Shown here piece by piece: positions 1 through 7,354 of a DNA stretch of 49,423 nucleotides. A program made the position numbers and the translations under genes. The notes below the pieces were generated by a model. The model saw only the letters and a list, made by a program, of their open reading frames with translations, was not told the origin of the DNA and did no database searches. The stretch comes from Paenibacillus sp. LS1 (GTDB lineage Bacteria > Bacillota > Bacilli > Paenibacillales > Paenibacillaceae): assembly GCF_026013365.1 (NCBI RefSeq), contig NZ_JAPDOE010000022.1, forward strand, positions 1 through 49,423, in the 5' to 3' direction. Position 1 is the stretch's first letter. Every line of letters starts with the position of its first letter.

Positions 1-64
1 CGGTGGTGGTTTTTTATTTGTTTATAAATGGATAGATAAGGTTCAATGGATAGTTAGGAAATAG
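1..64 (+). CDS. possible 3' end of an upstream gene (partial)
   Basis: The second frame is open from the window edge to a TAG at 62-64 and encodes about 20 residues ending in a hydrophobic then basic tail (GGGFLFVYKWIDKV followed by QWIVRK). This looks like the end of a membrane protein. A good intrinsic terminator follows at 132-166, which supports a plus-strand gene ending here. Too little is visible to name it, and chance openness of a 20-codon frame cannot be excluded. Confidence 0.3.
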   Translation, partial: GGGFLFVYKWIDKVQWIVRK

Positions 65-131
65 GAGGTTTTATAGCCTATTTGCATCAAACGTCCACGT
101 GAATAGCCTGGTTTCTATGTATATAGAAGAT

Positions 132-166
132 AAACGTCGCTCGATATGAGTAGGCGTTTTTTTTGT
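132..166 (+). terminator. intrinsic terminator of the gene upstream of guaB
   Basis: AAACGTC (132-138) pairs with GGCGTTT (153-159), with an inner CTC/GAG helix, and the stem runs into eight T residues. It separates guaB from whatever lies to its left. Confidence 0.7.
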
Positions 167-246
167 TATAATGATTAGACTTGTCCGCACAAGAAAAACA
201 GTTGTATTCATGAGACAACACACCTGATATAACCAAGTACTTTTCC

Positions 247-276
247 TTGACAGTCTAAATATCGCTTTGCTAAGAT
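247..276 (+). promoter_or_regulatory. probable guaB promoter
   Basis: A perfect -35 TTGACA (247-252) is followed after 18 bases by TAAGAT (271-276). Transcription would start near 283. The leader of about 100 bases contains a 7-bp hairpin, GTATTTT (302-308) with AAAATAC (315-321). I saw no clear PurR box or purine riboswitch. Confidence 0.55.
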
Positions 277-381
277 GGCAATAATAAATTTTTCAGAAAA
301 CGTATTTTCGGCGTAAAATACAGCCTGGAATCTTCGGGTTTTGGACCGTAAAGCTGAGCAAACATAAGGAGGAACACTTGC

Positions 382-1839
382 GTGTGGGAAGATAAATTTG
401 GTAAAGAAGGCTTCACCTTTGATGATGTATTGCTAGTGCCACGGAAATCCGAGACACTGCCTAAAGAAGTAGACGTTTCTGTTCGCTTGAGCGATAGCGT
501 AAAACTGAATATTCCTTTGATTAGTGCAGGTATGGATACTGTTACTGAAGCAACACTTGCAATTGCCATTGCTCGTGAAGGCGGCATTGGAATTATCCAT
601 AAAAATATGTCCGTTGAGCAACAAGCGGAAGAAGTGGACCGTGTTAAGCGTTCAGAGAGCGGCGTTATCACTAATCCATTTTCACTGACAGCAGATCATT
701 TGGTGTCTGACGCAGAAGAGGTTATGGCGAAATACCGGATCTCTGGTGTACCAATTATCGAAGGAGATCAGAAGCTGGTTGGTATTTTGACGAACCGTGA
801 TTTGCGTTTCATCCATGATTACGGCATCAAAATTAGCGAAGTTATGACTCGTGAGAATCTGGTTACAGCTCCTGTAGGCACTACACTGCAAGAAGCTGAG
901 GGTATCCTTCAAAAACACAAGATTGAAAAACTTCCATTGGTTGATGAGACGAACACACTGAAAGGTCTCATTACCATTAAAGATATTGAAAAAGCGATTC
1001 AATTCCCGAAAGCAGCCAAAGATGCACAAGGTCGTCTATTGGTTGGCGCGGCAATTGGTATCTCCAAAGATACGTTCGAACGTGCAGATGCTTTGGTTCA
1101 AGCCGGTGTAGACCTTATTACTGTAGACTCGGCTCACGGACACCACATCAACATTATCGAGGCGGTTCGTCAGCTTCGTGAACGTTTCCCTAGCTTGACG
1201 ATTGTTGCAGGTAACGTGGCTACGGGTGAAGCAACTCGTGACCTGATCGAAGCAGGAGCTTCTGTAGTCAAAGTGGGTATTGGTCCAGGTTCAATCTGTA
1301 CGACTCGTGTCATTGCAGGTATTGGTGTTCCTCAAGTTACAGCTGTATACGATTGTGCTACTGTAGCTCGTGAGTATGGTGTACCAATCATTGCTGACGG
1401 TGGTATTAAATACTCTGGTGAGATTACGAAGGCTATTGCAGCAGGCGCTCATGCGGTTATGTTGGGAAGTTTGTTTGCAGGTACGGAAGAGAGCCCAGGT
1501 GAATCCGAGATTTATCAAGGTCGTCGTTTCAAAGTATACCGTGGTATGGGTTCCCTTAGTGCGATGAAACAAGGTAGTAAAGACCGCTATTTCCAGGATG
1601 ATGACAAGAAACTGGTTCCGGAAGGAATCGAGGGTCGTGTCGCTTATAAAGGTCCATTGTCTGATACGATTCACCAACTGATCGGTGGTCTGCGTTCAGG
1701 TATGGGATACTGTGGTACGAGCAACCTGGAGCAGCTTCGGAACGACACTGGCTTTATTCGCATTACAGGTGCGGGTCTGCGTGAAAGTCATCCGCATGAT
1801 GTACAGATTACAAAAGAAGCACCTAACTACTCGTTGTAA
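382..1839 (+). CDS. guaB: IMP dehydrogenase
   Basis: Inosine-5'-monophosphate dehydrogenase converts IMP to XMP with NAD+, the committed step of GMP synthesis in the cytoplasm. The 485 residues match the usual bacterial length. The TIM barrel is interrupted by a pair of CBS domains at roughly residues 95-205. The catalytic loop GPGSICTTR carries the nucleophile Cys306, and the mobile flap with RYFQDD lies near residue 400. The GTG start at 382 has AAGGAGGAA (366-374) at good spacing. The gene is monocistronic, with its own promoter and a strong terminator, and precedes dacA as in B. subtilis. Confidence 0.97.
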   Translation: MWEDKFGKEGFTFDDVLLVPRKSETLPKEVDVSVRLSDSVKLNIPLISAGMDTVTEATLAIAIAREGGIGIIHKNMSVEQQAEEVDRVKRSESGVITNPFSLTADHLVSDAEEVMAKYRISGVPIIEGDQKLVGILTNRDLRFIHDYGIKISEVMTRENLVTAPVGTTLQEAEGILQKHKIEKLPLVDETNTLKGLITIKDIEKAIQFPKAAKDAQGRLLVGAAIGISKDTFERADALVQAGVDLITVDSAHGHHINIIEAVRQLRERFPSLTIVAGNVATGEATRDLIEAGASVVKVGIGPGSICTTRVIAGIGVPQVTAVYDCATVAREYGVPIIADGGIKYSGEITKAIAAGAHAVMLGSLFAGTEESPGESEIYQGRRFKVYRGMGSLSAMKQGSKDRYFQDDDKKLVPEGIEGRVAYKGPLSDTIHQLIGGLRSGMGYCGTSNLEQLRNDTGFIRITGAGLRESHPHDVQITKEAPNYSL

Positions 1840-1864
1840 TCTGAAGAGAGTTAATCATTTCCAG

Positions 1865-1901
1865 GACAGGCTCGGTGATTTTCACCGGGTCTGTCTTTTT
1901 T
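1865..1901 (+). terminator. guaB terminator
   Basis: A stem of about 14 bp (GACAGGCTCGGTGA with its partner, a few G-U pairs, loop TTT) ends in a run of seven T residues shortly after the guaB stop codon. Confidence 0.9.
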
Positions 1902-2255
1902 TGCAGATACCCCTGTGATAGAATAGAACAAGCGGTGACGATCCAAGGTTGGATTAAGGCGTTGCGGCGGCTATTTGACGTGAATCTATGAATATGGTTT
2001 TGAAAAAGCAAATGAAATGCCAGCAAAGGCTGGCAGCTAAACAGAAGCGCGGACGTCCTTTTACATAAGCATTCGCAAAATGCGGACTAAGTGACAATCG
2101 ATAACGAACTTTAGGAGCAATATTATTGCTCGTTCGATATAGCGCATATACCACACATCTCATACATCATTGCACAGGTTAGGGAATAAGAAAATCGCAG
2201 CATAAGCTGCACTGAAGCAATTAACAATGCTTTGGATCGAAGGGAGTATTCATCA
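1902..2255. other. intergenic region with hairpins, no certain gene
   Basis: This 354-base gap between guaB and dacA holds a perfect hairpin GCCAGC-AAAG-GCTGGC (2019-2034) and another, GAGCAAT-ATT-ATTGCTC (2115-2131), neither followed by a T run. A 26-codon frame at 1988-2068 encodes a very basic peptide (MNMVLKKQMKC, then a K/R-rich tail), but it has no convincing ribosome binding site. No clear sigma-A promoter for dacA could be fixed. Confidence 0.5.
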
Positions 2256-3644
2256 TTGAAAGCCAAACACATGAATAAAAAGAAACGCCAAATGCTCAAA
2301 AAGAGCGTAGCCTCGGTAATGCTAATTAACATGCTTTGCATGTCAGCAGTCGTGCCGGTCATGGCTGCTGCGGATAACTCCGGTCAGGTTCTGACTGCTG
2401 CAGCAACAACAACGAAGACGGAGAAAGCAGTGCAAGTTCCTGGAGTAGACTCACTTGGGCTTGAGGTTAGATCAGCGGTGCTGATGGAGGCTTCAACAGG
2501 ACAGGTTCTGCTCAATGTGGATGCGGATAAAGCCATGCCACCTGCGAGTATGACCAAGATGATGACAGAGTACATTGTTGCTGAACAAGTCAAACAAGGG
2601 AAATTTGGCTGGGACGACATCGTAACTGTTAAAAAGAATGCTGCACAAAGTATCGGTTCACGTATTTTCCTGGCGGAAGGTGACCAGCACACAGTTAAGG
2701 ATCTCTATATTGCTATGGCTGTTGGCTCTGCCAATGATGCTACGGTTGCTTTGGCTGAACATGTTGCGGGTTCGGAAGAAGCTTTCGTGAAAATGATGAA
2801 TGATGAAGCGAAGCGTATGGGCATGAAGGATACGTTCTTCATCAACTCTTCCGGTCTCGACCGAGCAGATATGCCTGCTGACTTCCGCCCAGCTGAAGAC
2901 AAGGAAACAGTGATGTCCGCGCTGGATGCTGCAATTCTGTGCCGATACATCATTATGGATCACCCCGACTACACAGAATTCACAACGATTCAATCCTACA
3001 AGTTCCGTCCCAATGATAAAGCTCCAATTATCAACTACAACTGGATGCTGGAAGCGAATAAAAATATAACCAACTTCAAAAGCTATGCCTATGAAGGTCT
3101 GGACGGAATGAAAACAGGCCATACCACGAACGCAGGTAATAACTTTACAGGTACAGCGGAACGTAACGGTATGCGTCTCATCAGTGTCGTTATGGGCACA
3201 GATTCAGAATCTGCACGTTTCAGAGAAACGAAAAAGGTACTGGACTTTGGATTCAACAACTTTGAAGTAAAACAGGCTGTCGCAGGCAAGACCAAAGTGA
3301 CGGGCTGGGAAGCTGTACCTTTGAAAAAAGGTAAAGAAACGACCGTTCCTGTCGTAACAGATAATGCGGTAAGTTTCGTTGTTCCCAAAGGTACTCAAAA
3401 CCTGGATGTGACGTTCAAAGCCAACGTAACTGAGGCTGACCAGCTGGTAGCACCAATCAAGGCAGGTACAAAGGTTGGTACGGTAACGTACACGTATAAA
3501 GCAGAGGGAATTGAGCCTCAGGAAAAAACAGTGAACTTGATCACTGCCGAAGAGGCCGATAAAGGCGGATGGTTCCGTTTGTTCTTCCGTGCTGTAAAAG
3601 ATTTCTTCGTGGATCTCTTTGACGGAATCAAAAACCTGTTCTAA
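2256..3644 (+). CDS. dacA: D-alanyl-D-alanine carboxypeptidase (PBP5 type)
   Basis: Low-molecular-weight penicillin-binding protein that trims the terminal D-Ala from peptidoglycan pentapeptides outside the membrane. All three serine DD-peptidase motifs are present: SMTK (Ser98, Lys101), SAN (158-160) and KTG (286-288). A basic N-terminus plus a hydrophobic stretch ending in VMAAA is a signal peptide. A beta-rich PBP5 C-terminal domain and a terminal amphipathic helix (GGWFRLFFRAVKDFF) fit membrane-surface anchoring. The TTG at 2256 is chosen because AGGGAG (2241-2246) sits 9 bases upstream. An in-frame TTG at 2232 lacks a site, and the ATG at 2271 is too far. The product is 462 residues. It follows guaB as in B. 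subtilis. Confidence 0.96.
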   Translation: MKAKHMNKKKRQMLKKSVASVMLINMLCMSAVVPVMAAADNSGQVLTAAATTTKTEKAVQVPGVDSLGLEVRSAVLMEASTGQVLLNVDADKAMPPASMTKMMTEYIVAEQVKQGKFGWDDIVTVKKNAAQSIGSRIFLAEGDQHTVKDLYIAMAVGSANDATVALAEHVAGSEEAFVKMMNDEAKRMGMKDTFFINSSGLDRADMPADFRPAEDKETVMSALDAAILCRYIIMDHPDYTEFTTIQSYKFRPNDKAPIINYNWMLEANKNITNFKSYAYEGLDGMKTGHTTNAGNNFTGTAERNGMRLISVVMGTDSESARFRETKKVLDFGFNNFEVKQAVAGKTKVTGWEAVPLKKGKETTVPVVTDNAVSFVVPKGTQNLDVTFKANVTEADQLVAPIKAGTKVGTVTYTYKAEGIEPQEKTVNLITAEEADKGGWFRLFFRAVKDFFVDLFDGIKNLF

Positions 3645-3728
3645 CCCTTAGCCTACTTCATGAAAAGAGCATGATCATGACTTTGATGTTTATGTGATCG
3701 AATCAATGACAAAATACAAGTTATTCCG

Positions 3729-3767
3729 ACCGGATGGATTGTATATTTACAATTTTTCCGGTAAAAT
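3729..3767 (+). promoter_or_regulatory. promoter overlapped by a two-part dyad (pdx promoter)
   Basis: TTGTAT (3739-3744) and TAAAAT (3762-3767) are 17 bases apart and form a plausible sigma-A promoter. It is overlaid by a perfectly symmetric dyad: ACCGG, 4 bases, ATTGTA, 4 bases, TACAAT, 4 bases, CCGGT (3729-3762). The symmetry suggests an operator. A PLP-responsive MocR-type regulator is conceivable but unproven. Confidence 0.55.
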
Positions 3768-3822
3768 ATCAAGTTAGAATTCACGTATGATGAAGCGGAA
3801 AAGTCCAATGTTCGATAACCAT

Positions 3823-3840
3823 ATGCAAGATCGTGGCTGG
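3823..3840 (+). pseudogene. apparent 3' remnant of pdxS
   Basis: The six codons here read MQDRGW. Established PdxS proteins end in a conserved RMQERGW-type tail directly before pdxT. Here only these codons remain between dacA and pdxT, the normal stop is absent (TGG is followed by TCA), and no room exists for the roughly 880-base pdxS gene. The promoter-like dyad upstream and the pdxT ribosome binding site downstream are intact. The most economical reading is an internal deletion that removed pdxS. Chance similarity over six residues is possible, so confidence is moderate. Confidence 0.5.
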
Positions 3841-3861
3841 TCAGAGAAGGAGAATGGACAT

Positions 3862-4452
3862 ATGAAGATCGGTGTTTTAGCACTTCAAGGAGCTGTCACA
3901 GAGCATATTCGGAGCATTGAACGTGCTGGAGCAGAAGGTGTGGCTATCAAACAGGTTCAGCAATTGGAGGACTTGGATGGTCTTATCCTTCCTGGCGGCG
4001 AAAGCACGACGATCGGTAAACTGATGCGCAAGTATGGGTTTATGGATGCCATTCGAGCGTTCGCTGCTGAGGGCAAACCGGTATTTGGCACCTGTGCAGG
4101 TTTGATCGTTATGGCCAAACACATTGCAGGGCAAGAAGAAGCTCATTTGGAGCTAATGGATATGACGGTATCCCGAAATGCTTTTGGACGGCAGAGAGAA
4201 AGCTTCGAGACAGACTTGCCGGTCAAAGGCATTGAAGAAACGGTAAGGGCTGTATTTATCCGGGCGCCCTTGATCGAGAGTGTCGGAGATCAGGTGGAGG
4301 TTCTCTCCACATACAAGGATGAAATTGTTACTGCTCGTCAGGGGCATTTGCTGGCTTGCTCCTACCATCCGGAGTTGACGGATGACTACCGTCTGCATAC
4401 TTATTTTGTAGACATGGCCAGATCCTACAAACGCACGGTAGACTCTAAATAA
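3862..4452 (+). CDS. pdxT: pyridoxal 5'-phosphate synthase glutaminase subunit
   Basis: Class I glutamine amidotransferase that feeds ammonia to the PdxS synthase ring for vitamin B6 (PLP) synthesis. The triad is visible: Cys78 in GTCAGL, and His169 and Glu171 in HPEL. LPGGEST (43-49) is the family glutamine-binding loop. Length is 196 residues, typical of the family. The ATG at 3862 is supported by AGAAGGAGA (3845-3853). The frame is open further upstream to 3787, running through the pdxS remnant, but no site supports an earlier start. Unusually, its partner pdxS is not next to it. PdxT alone has no synthase activity, so an intact pdxS must exist elsewhere if the enzyme works. Confidence 0.95.
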   Translation: MKIGVLALQGAVTEHIRSIERAGAEGVAIKQVQQLEDLDGLILPGGESTTIGKLMRKYGFMDAIRAFAAEGKPVFGTCAGLIVMAKHIAGQEEAHLELMDMTVSRNAFGRQRESFETDLPVKGIEETVRAVFIRAPLIESVGDQVEVLSTYKDEIVTARQGHLLACSYHPELTDDYRLHTYFVDMARSYKRTVDSK

Positions 4453-4463
4453 TGCATGATGTA

Positions 4464-4619
4464 CAACCTATGATCTCCGATCATCGGATCACTCCCCCAG
4501 AAGCCTTGTAAAGGCCGCAGGTTGGCAGTTGCATCTGAACGGATGCCTGATGTTGCCTGTATCTGCTTCATAGCGGGAATCGCAGCGGAGGATGACACCG
4601 GGGGCATAGGTTGTTTTTT
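4464..4619 (+). terminator. large closed RNA structure ending in T6 (pdxT terminator or leader element)
   Basis: CAACCTATG (4464-4472) is the exact complement of CATAGGTTG (4605-4613), which runs directly into six T residues. CCCCC (4494-4498) can pair with GGGGG (4600-4604). Small hairpins lie inside: TCCGA/TCGGA at 4476-4488, GCCTT/AAGGC at 4503-4515, GCAT/ATGC at 4531-4546 and GCG/CGC near 4573-4583. Together they form a branched element of about 150 bases closed by a long-range helix. It could be a complex terminator for pdxT or a regulatory leader for serS. A degenerate T-box resemblance lies at 4588-4601, but the full T-box architecture is missing. Confidence 0.5.
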
Positions 4620-4731
4620 AGGTTACAGGATCCGATAAGTATATAGTAAGGTATTTACATTAGAGTTTTGAGAATGGATTTAACATAAACATAAGGCTTC
4701 ACTATGTGAGGTTATTTAGGAGGGTTATATC

Positions 4732-6015
4732 GTGCTTGATGTGAAAATATTGCGGAATGAGTATGCACGTGTAGAAGAAGCATTGACTAAACGTGGCAAA
4801 TCCCTGGATCTTATCGCTGGATTTACTGAGATGGATGCCAAGCGTCGGGAATTACTTCAAGAGAGCGAAACACTGAAGAGCCGTCGGAATACGGTCTCCG
4901 CAGAAGTTGCTAGACTGAAGAAGAATCGCGAGAATGCTGATGATCTGATTGTGGAGATGCGCGAAGTCTCTGATCGAATCAAAGCCATGGATGAAGAAGT
5001 TCGTGAATTGGAAGTGAAGATCAATGATCTCACAATGGCGATTCCGAACATTCCTAACGAGAGCGTACCTATTGGTGCTTCCGAAGAGGACAATGTTGAG
5101 ATTCGTCGATGGGAAGAGCCTAAGTCCTTTACTTTTGCACCAAAAGCACATTGGGAAATTGCACAGGATCTCGATATCCTTGATTTTGAAGCGGCTGCCA
5201 AAGTAACAGGTTCCCGTTTTACCTTTTATAAAGGATTAGGTGCACGTCTGGAACGTGCATTGATTAACTTCATGATGGATCTGCACAGCGATCAACATGG
5301 ATATGAAGAGATCCTGCCTCCATACATCGTTAATCGGGATAGCTTGTTTGGAACAGGTCAACTGCCCAAGTTCGAAGAAGATCTGTTCAAGTTGAAAGAT
5401 ACTGAATATTATCTGATTCCTACTGCTGAAGTTCCGGTAACGAACTACCATCGCGAAGAGATTCTGAATGTAGATCAATTGCCTAAGCATTTTGTGGCAT
5501 ACAGCTCTTGTTTCCGTTCTGAAGCGGGTTCGGCTGGACGGGATACACGCGGATTAATTCGTCAGCACCAGTTTAATAAAGTAGAGCTTCTCAAGCTCTC
5601 TACTCCGGAAACTTCATATGAAGAGCTGGAGCAAATGACTCAAAATGCGGAGCGTGTACTTCAATTGTTGGGCTTGCCGTATCGCGTACTGACATTGTGT
5701 ACGGCAGATATGGGCTTCACTTCAGCTAAAACGTATGATATTGAAGTATGGTTGCCTGAGAGCAATACCTATCGTGAGATTTCCTCGTGCTCCAACTGTG
5801 AGGACTTCCAGGCACGTCGTGCCAATATCCGTTTCCGCAGAGAGCCAAAAGCCAAACCGGAATTTGTTCATACATTGAACGGGTCAGGATTGGCTGTTGG
5901 ACGGACGGTAGCCGCTATTCTGGAGAACTATCAACAGGAAGATGGTACGGTTGTTATTCCTGAAGCATTGCGTCCTTATATGGGCGGTACAAGTGTGATT
6001 GCACGTCGCTCTTAA
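4732..6015 (+). CDS. serS: seryl-tRNA synthetase
   Basis: Class II aminoacyl-tRNA synthetase that charges tRNA-Ser (and tRNA-Sec where present). The 427 residues match the family. Residues about 25-105 form the long antiparallel coiled-coil arm that contacts the variable arm of tRNA-Ser. Motif 2 contains CFRSEAGSAGRDTRG, and motif 3 contains NGSGLAVGRTVAA near the end. The GTG start at 4732 follows AGGAGGGT (4718-4725) at ideal spacing. A tRNA-Ser gene lies about 200 bases downstream, as in related genomes. Confidence 0.97.
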   Translation: MLDVKILRNEYARVEEALTKRGKSLDLIAGFTEMDAKRRELLQESETLKSRRNTVSAEVARLKKNRENADDLIVEMREVSDRIKAMDEEVRELEVKINDLTMAIPNIPNESVPIGASEEDNVEIRRWEEPKSFTFAPKAHWEIAQDLDILDFEAAAKVTGSRFTFYKGLGARLERALINFMMDLHSDQHGYEEILPPYIVNRDSLFGTGQLPKFEEDLFKLKDTEYYLIPTAEVPVTNYHREEILNVDQLPKHFVAYSSCFRSEAGSAGRDTRGLIRQHQFNKVELLKLSTPETSYEELEQMTQNAERVLQLLGLPYRVLTLCTADMGFTSAKTYDIEVWLPESNTYREISSCSNCEDFQARRANIRFRREPKAKPEFVHTLNGSGLAVGRTVAAILENYQQEDGTVVIPEALRPYMGGTSVIARRS

Positions 6016-6055
6016 GTAACAGTTAGCTAACCACCCTCATCAAAGGAATACAAAT

Positions 6056-6094
6056 CCAATCCGTCATTTCTGAATGACGGATTGGAGTGTTTTG
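6056..6094 (+). terminator. serS terminator
   Basis: A perfect 13-bp stem, CCAATCCGTCATT (6056-6068) with AATGACGGATTGG (6073-6085) and a TCTG loop, is followed by a T-rich stretch (GTGTTTTG). The U tract is imperfect but the stem is very stable. Confidence 0.8.
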
Positions 6095-6145
6095 TATAAC
6101 GGGGGCAGTTGTCTGATACGGGATCATAATTTTAATATAAAAAGG

Positions 6146-6175
6146 TTGCATTATATTATCGAGATGTGGTATGAT
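6146..6175 (+). promoter_or_regulatory. tRNA-Ser promoter
   Basis: TTGCAT (6146-6151) and TATGAT (6170-6175) are separated by 18 bases and lie just upstream of the tRNA. Confidence 0.7.
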
Positions 6176-6211
6176 ACTTTTCGTGGCAAGTTTATAAAAG
6201 TTAATTTCCCT

Positions 6212-6300
6212 GGAGAGGTACCGAAGCGGTCATAACGGGGCGGTCTTGAAAACCGTTAGGGGGCAACTCCACGTGGGTTCGAATCCCACCCTCTCCGCCA
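6212..6300 (+). tRNA. tRNA-Ser (anticodon TGA)
   Basis: The acceptor arm GGAGAGG (6212-6218) pairs with CCTCTCC. The anticodon loop CTTGAAA has TGA in the centre. A long variable arm typical of serine tRNA is present, the T loop is GGTTCGAATCC-like, and the CCA end is encoded (6298-6300, discriminator G). Length is 89 bases. Confidence 0.97.
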
Positions 6301-6315
6301 TACTACACTTATAAC

Positions 6316-6352
6316 AAGGATTTGAGCGTTCTCGCTCGGGTCCTTTTTTGCG
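6316..6352 (+). terminator. tRNA-Ser terminator
   Basis: AAGGA...TCCTT and GAGCG-TTCT-CGCTC form the stem, which ends in six T residues. Confidence 0.85.
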
Positions 6353-6491
6353 TTTATGCGTGCGAAATGTCTGAACTTACAGGTTCTTGGCCGATGTGTA
6401 TACGTTGCTCAGTACAATGTTATATTTCAACAAGACTGTTATGAATAAAAACATCTTCATCGCCGCACTTTATAGGAGTGGAGGTGGTAAG

Positions 6492-6833
6492 ATGAACCGC
6501 GAGTTAAATATCGATCAGACAGAGCTTGTAGGGGCCTGGCAAGAACGTTTACCCGAAGTCCTGAATGTTGGCGATCAGGCTCAAGTGATGGCCGATGAAG
6601 CCGATCAGCAGGCTATTCGGATACACATTGCGACAGCAGGGCACGAGATGTACTCTTTTGATTTCAAATGCGCATATGTCGATTCCCGTGAAGTTAGCGT
6701 ACAGCTGATTGATGTGGAACGGGACGGACGAACGACTGATGAGCGTACAGAACCGATTCAGGAACTGGCTCACGATTATACACGGCACATTCACGAATGC
6801 GCCCAGTCGTTACAGTCCCAGACGAGACAATAG
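6492..6833 (+). CDS. conserved-looking hypothetical protein
   Basis: A 113-residue soluble, acidic protein with no signal peptide, membrane segment or Cys motif. Its middle (QQAIRIHIATAGHEMYSFDF, then VSVQLIDVE) predicts beta strands. The ATG at 6492 is preceded by GGAGTGGAGGTGG (6477-6489), an ample ribosome binding site. The frame extends upstream to 6387 without such a site. I do not recognise the family. It lies between tRNA-Ser and the spore gene sspP. Confidence 0.7.
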   Translation: MNRELNIDQTELVGAWQERLPEVLNVGDQAQVMADEADQQAIRIHIATAGHEMYSFDFKCAYVDSREVSVQLIDVERDGRTTDERTEPIQELAHDYTRHIHECAQSLQSQTRQ

Positions 6834-6969
6834 CCTGAAGTCTGAAGGAGTGAACTTCCAGCAAATTCAGCAAGATATTAATGTTCGCCGTCATCAGGAT
6901 GCACTGAATCATGACAAAACGGAAGATAGGGACCCATCCCATTCCTAAAAATGATGAGGGGGCAATAAT

Positions 6970-7122
6970 ATGAGTAAACCAAAAACAATTCCCGTACCGG
7001 AAGCGCAAGCATCCGAACAGCATCGTCATTCATCCAAACGCTCTTCCATGCAGGAACCATTATCCGGTTCCAAAAAAGTAAAAAATCAAAATCATGTGGA
7101 TCATCTGAATCCTCAAGGTTAA
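6970..7122 (+). CDS. sspP: small acid-soluble spore protein P
   Basis: A 50-codon gene. The core EPLSGSKKVKNQNH matches the conserved EPLSGSKKVKNRNH block of B. subtilis SspP, a minor spore-core SASP. The protein is small, hydrophilic and basic, as expected for this class. The ATG at 6970 has GAGGGGG (6956-6962) 7 bases upstream. A hairpin follows at 7141. Expression would be expected in the forespore, but I could not define a sigma-G promoter confidently. A 20-codon frame (6911-6973) overlaps its start but has no ribosome binding site. Confidence 0.85.
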   Translation: MSKPKTIPVPEAQASEQHRHSSKRSSMQEPLSGSKKVKNQNHVDHLNPQG

Positions 7123-7140
7123 TAGAAGAAACAGATTCAC

Positions 7141-7175
7141 GCAAAGCCCCTTGTTACCTAACAGGGGGTATTTGC
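7141..7175 (+). terminator. hairpin downstream of sspP
   Basis: GCAAA/TTTGC and CCCCTTGTT/AACAGGGGG make a stem of about 14 bp with one G-U pair. There is no T run after it, so it may be a weak terminator or an mRNA-protecting 3' hairpin. Confidence 0.55.
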
Positions 7176-7354
7176 GTATTCATACATATATAAAGACAGG
7201 CACATGCTTATTTCCAAACCTCACATAGGTCTTTGTAGCCATTTTAAAGAGGAAAGATCACATTTTTCCCAAATTAGGTTTCGGTATCTGGTGATATGGT
7301 ATATCATTAAGATTGAATTATTTTTTTGGGGTTATCACGAGAGGAGAGAAACAA

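Noticed and set aside
4588..4601. T-box riboswitch before serS
   Set aside because: The AGGATGACACCGGG segment resembles the T-box core, but the tRNA-contacting TGG is altered, there is too little space after pdxT for a stem I, and the downstream helix pairs 140 bases back instead of with the T-box. Reported only as an unexplained structure.
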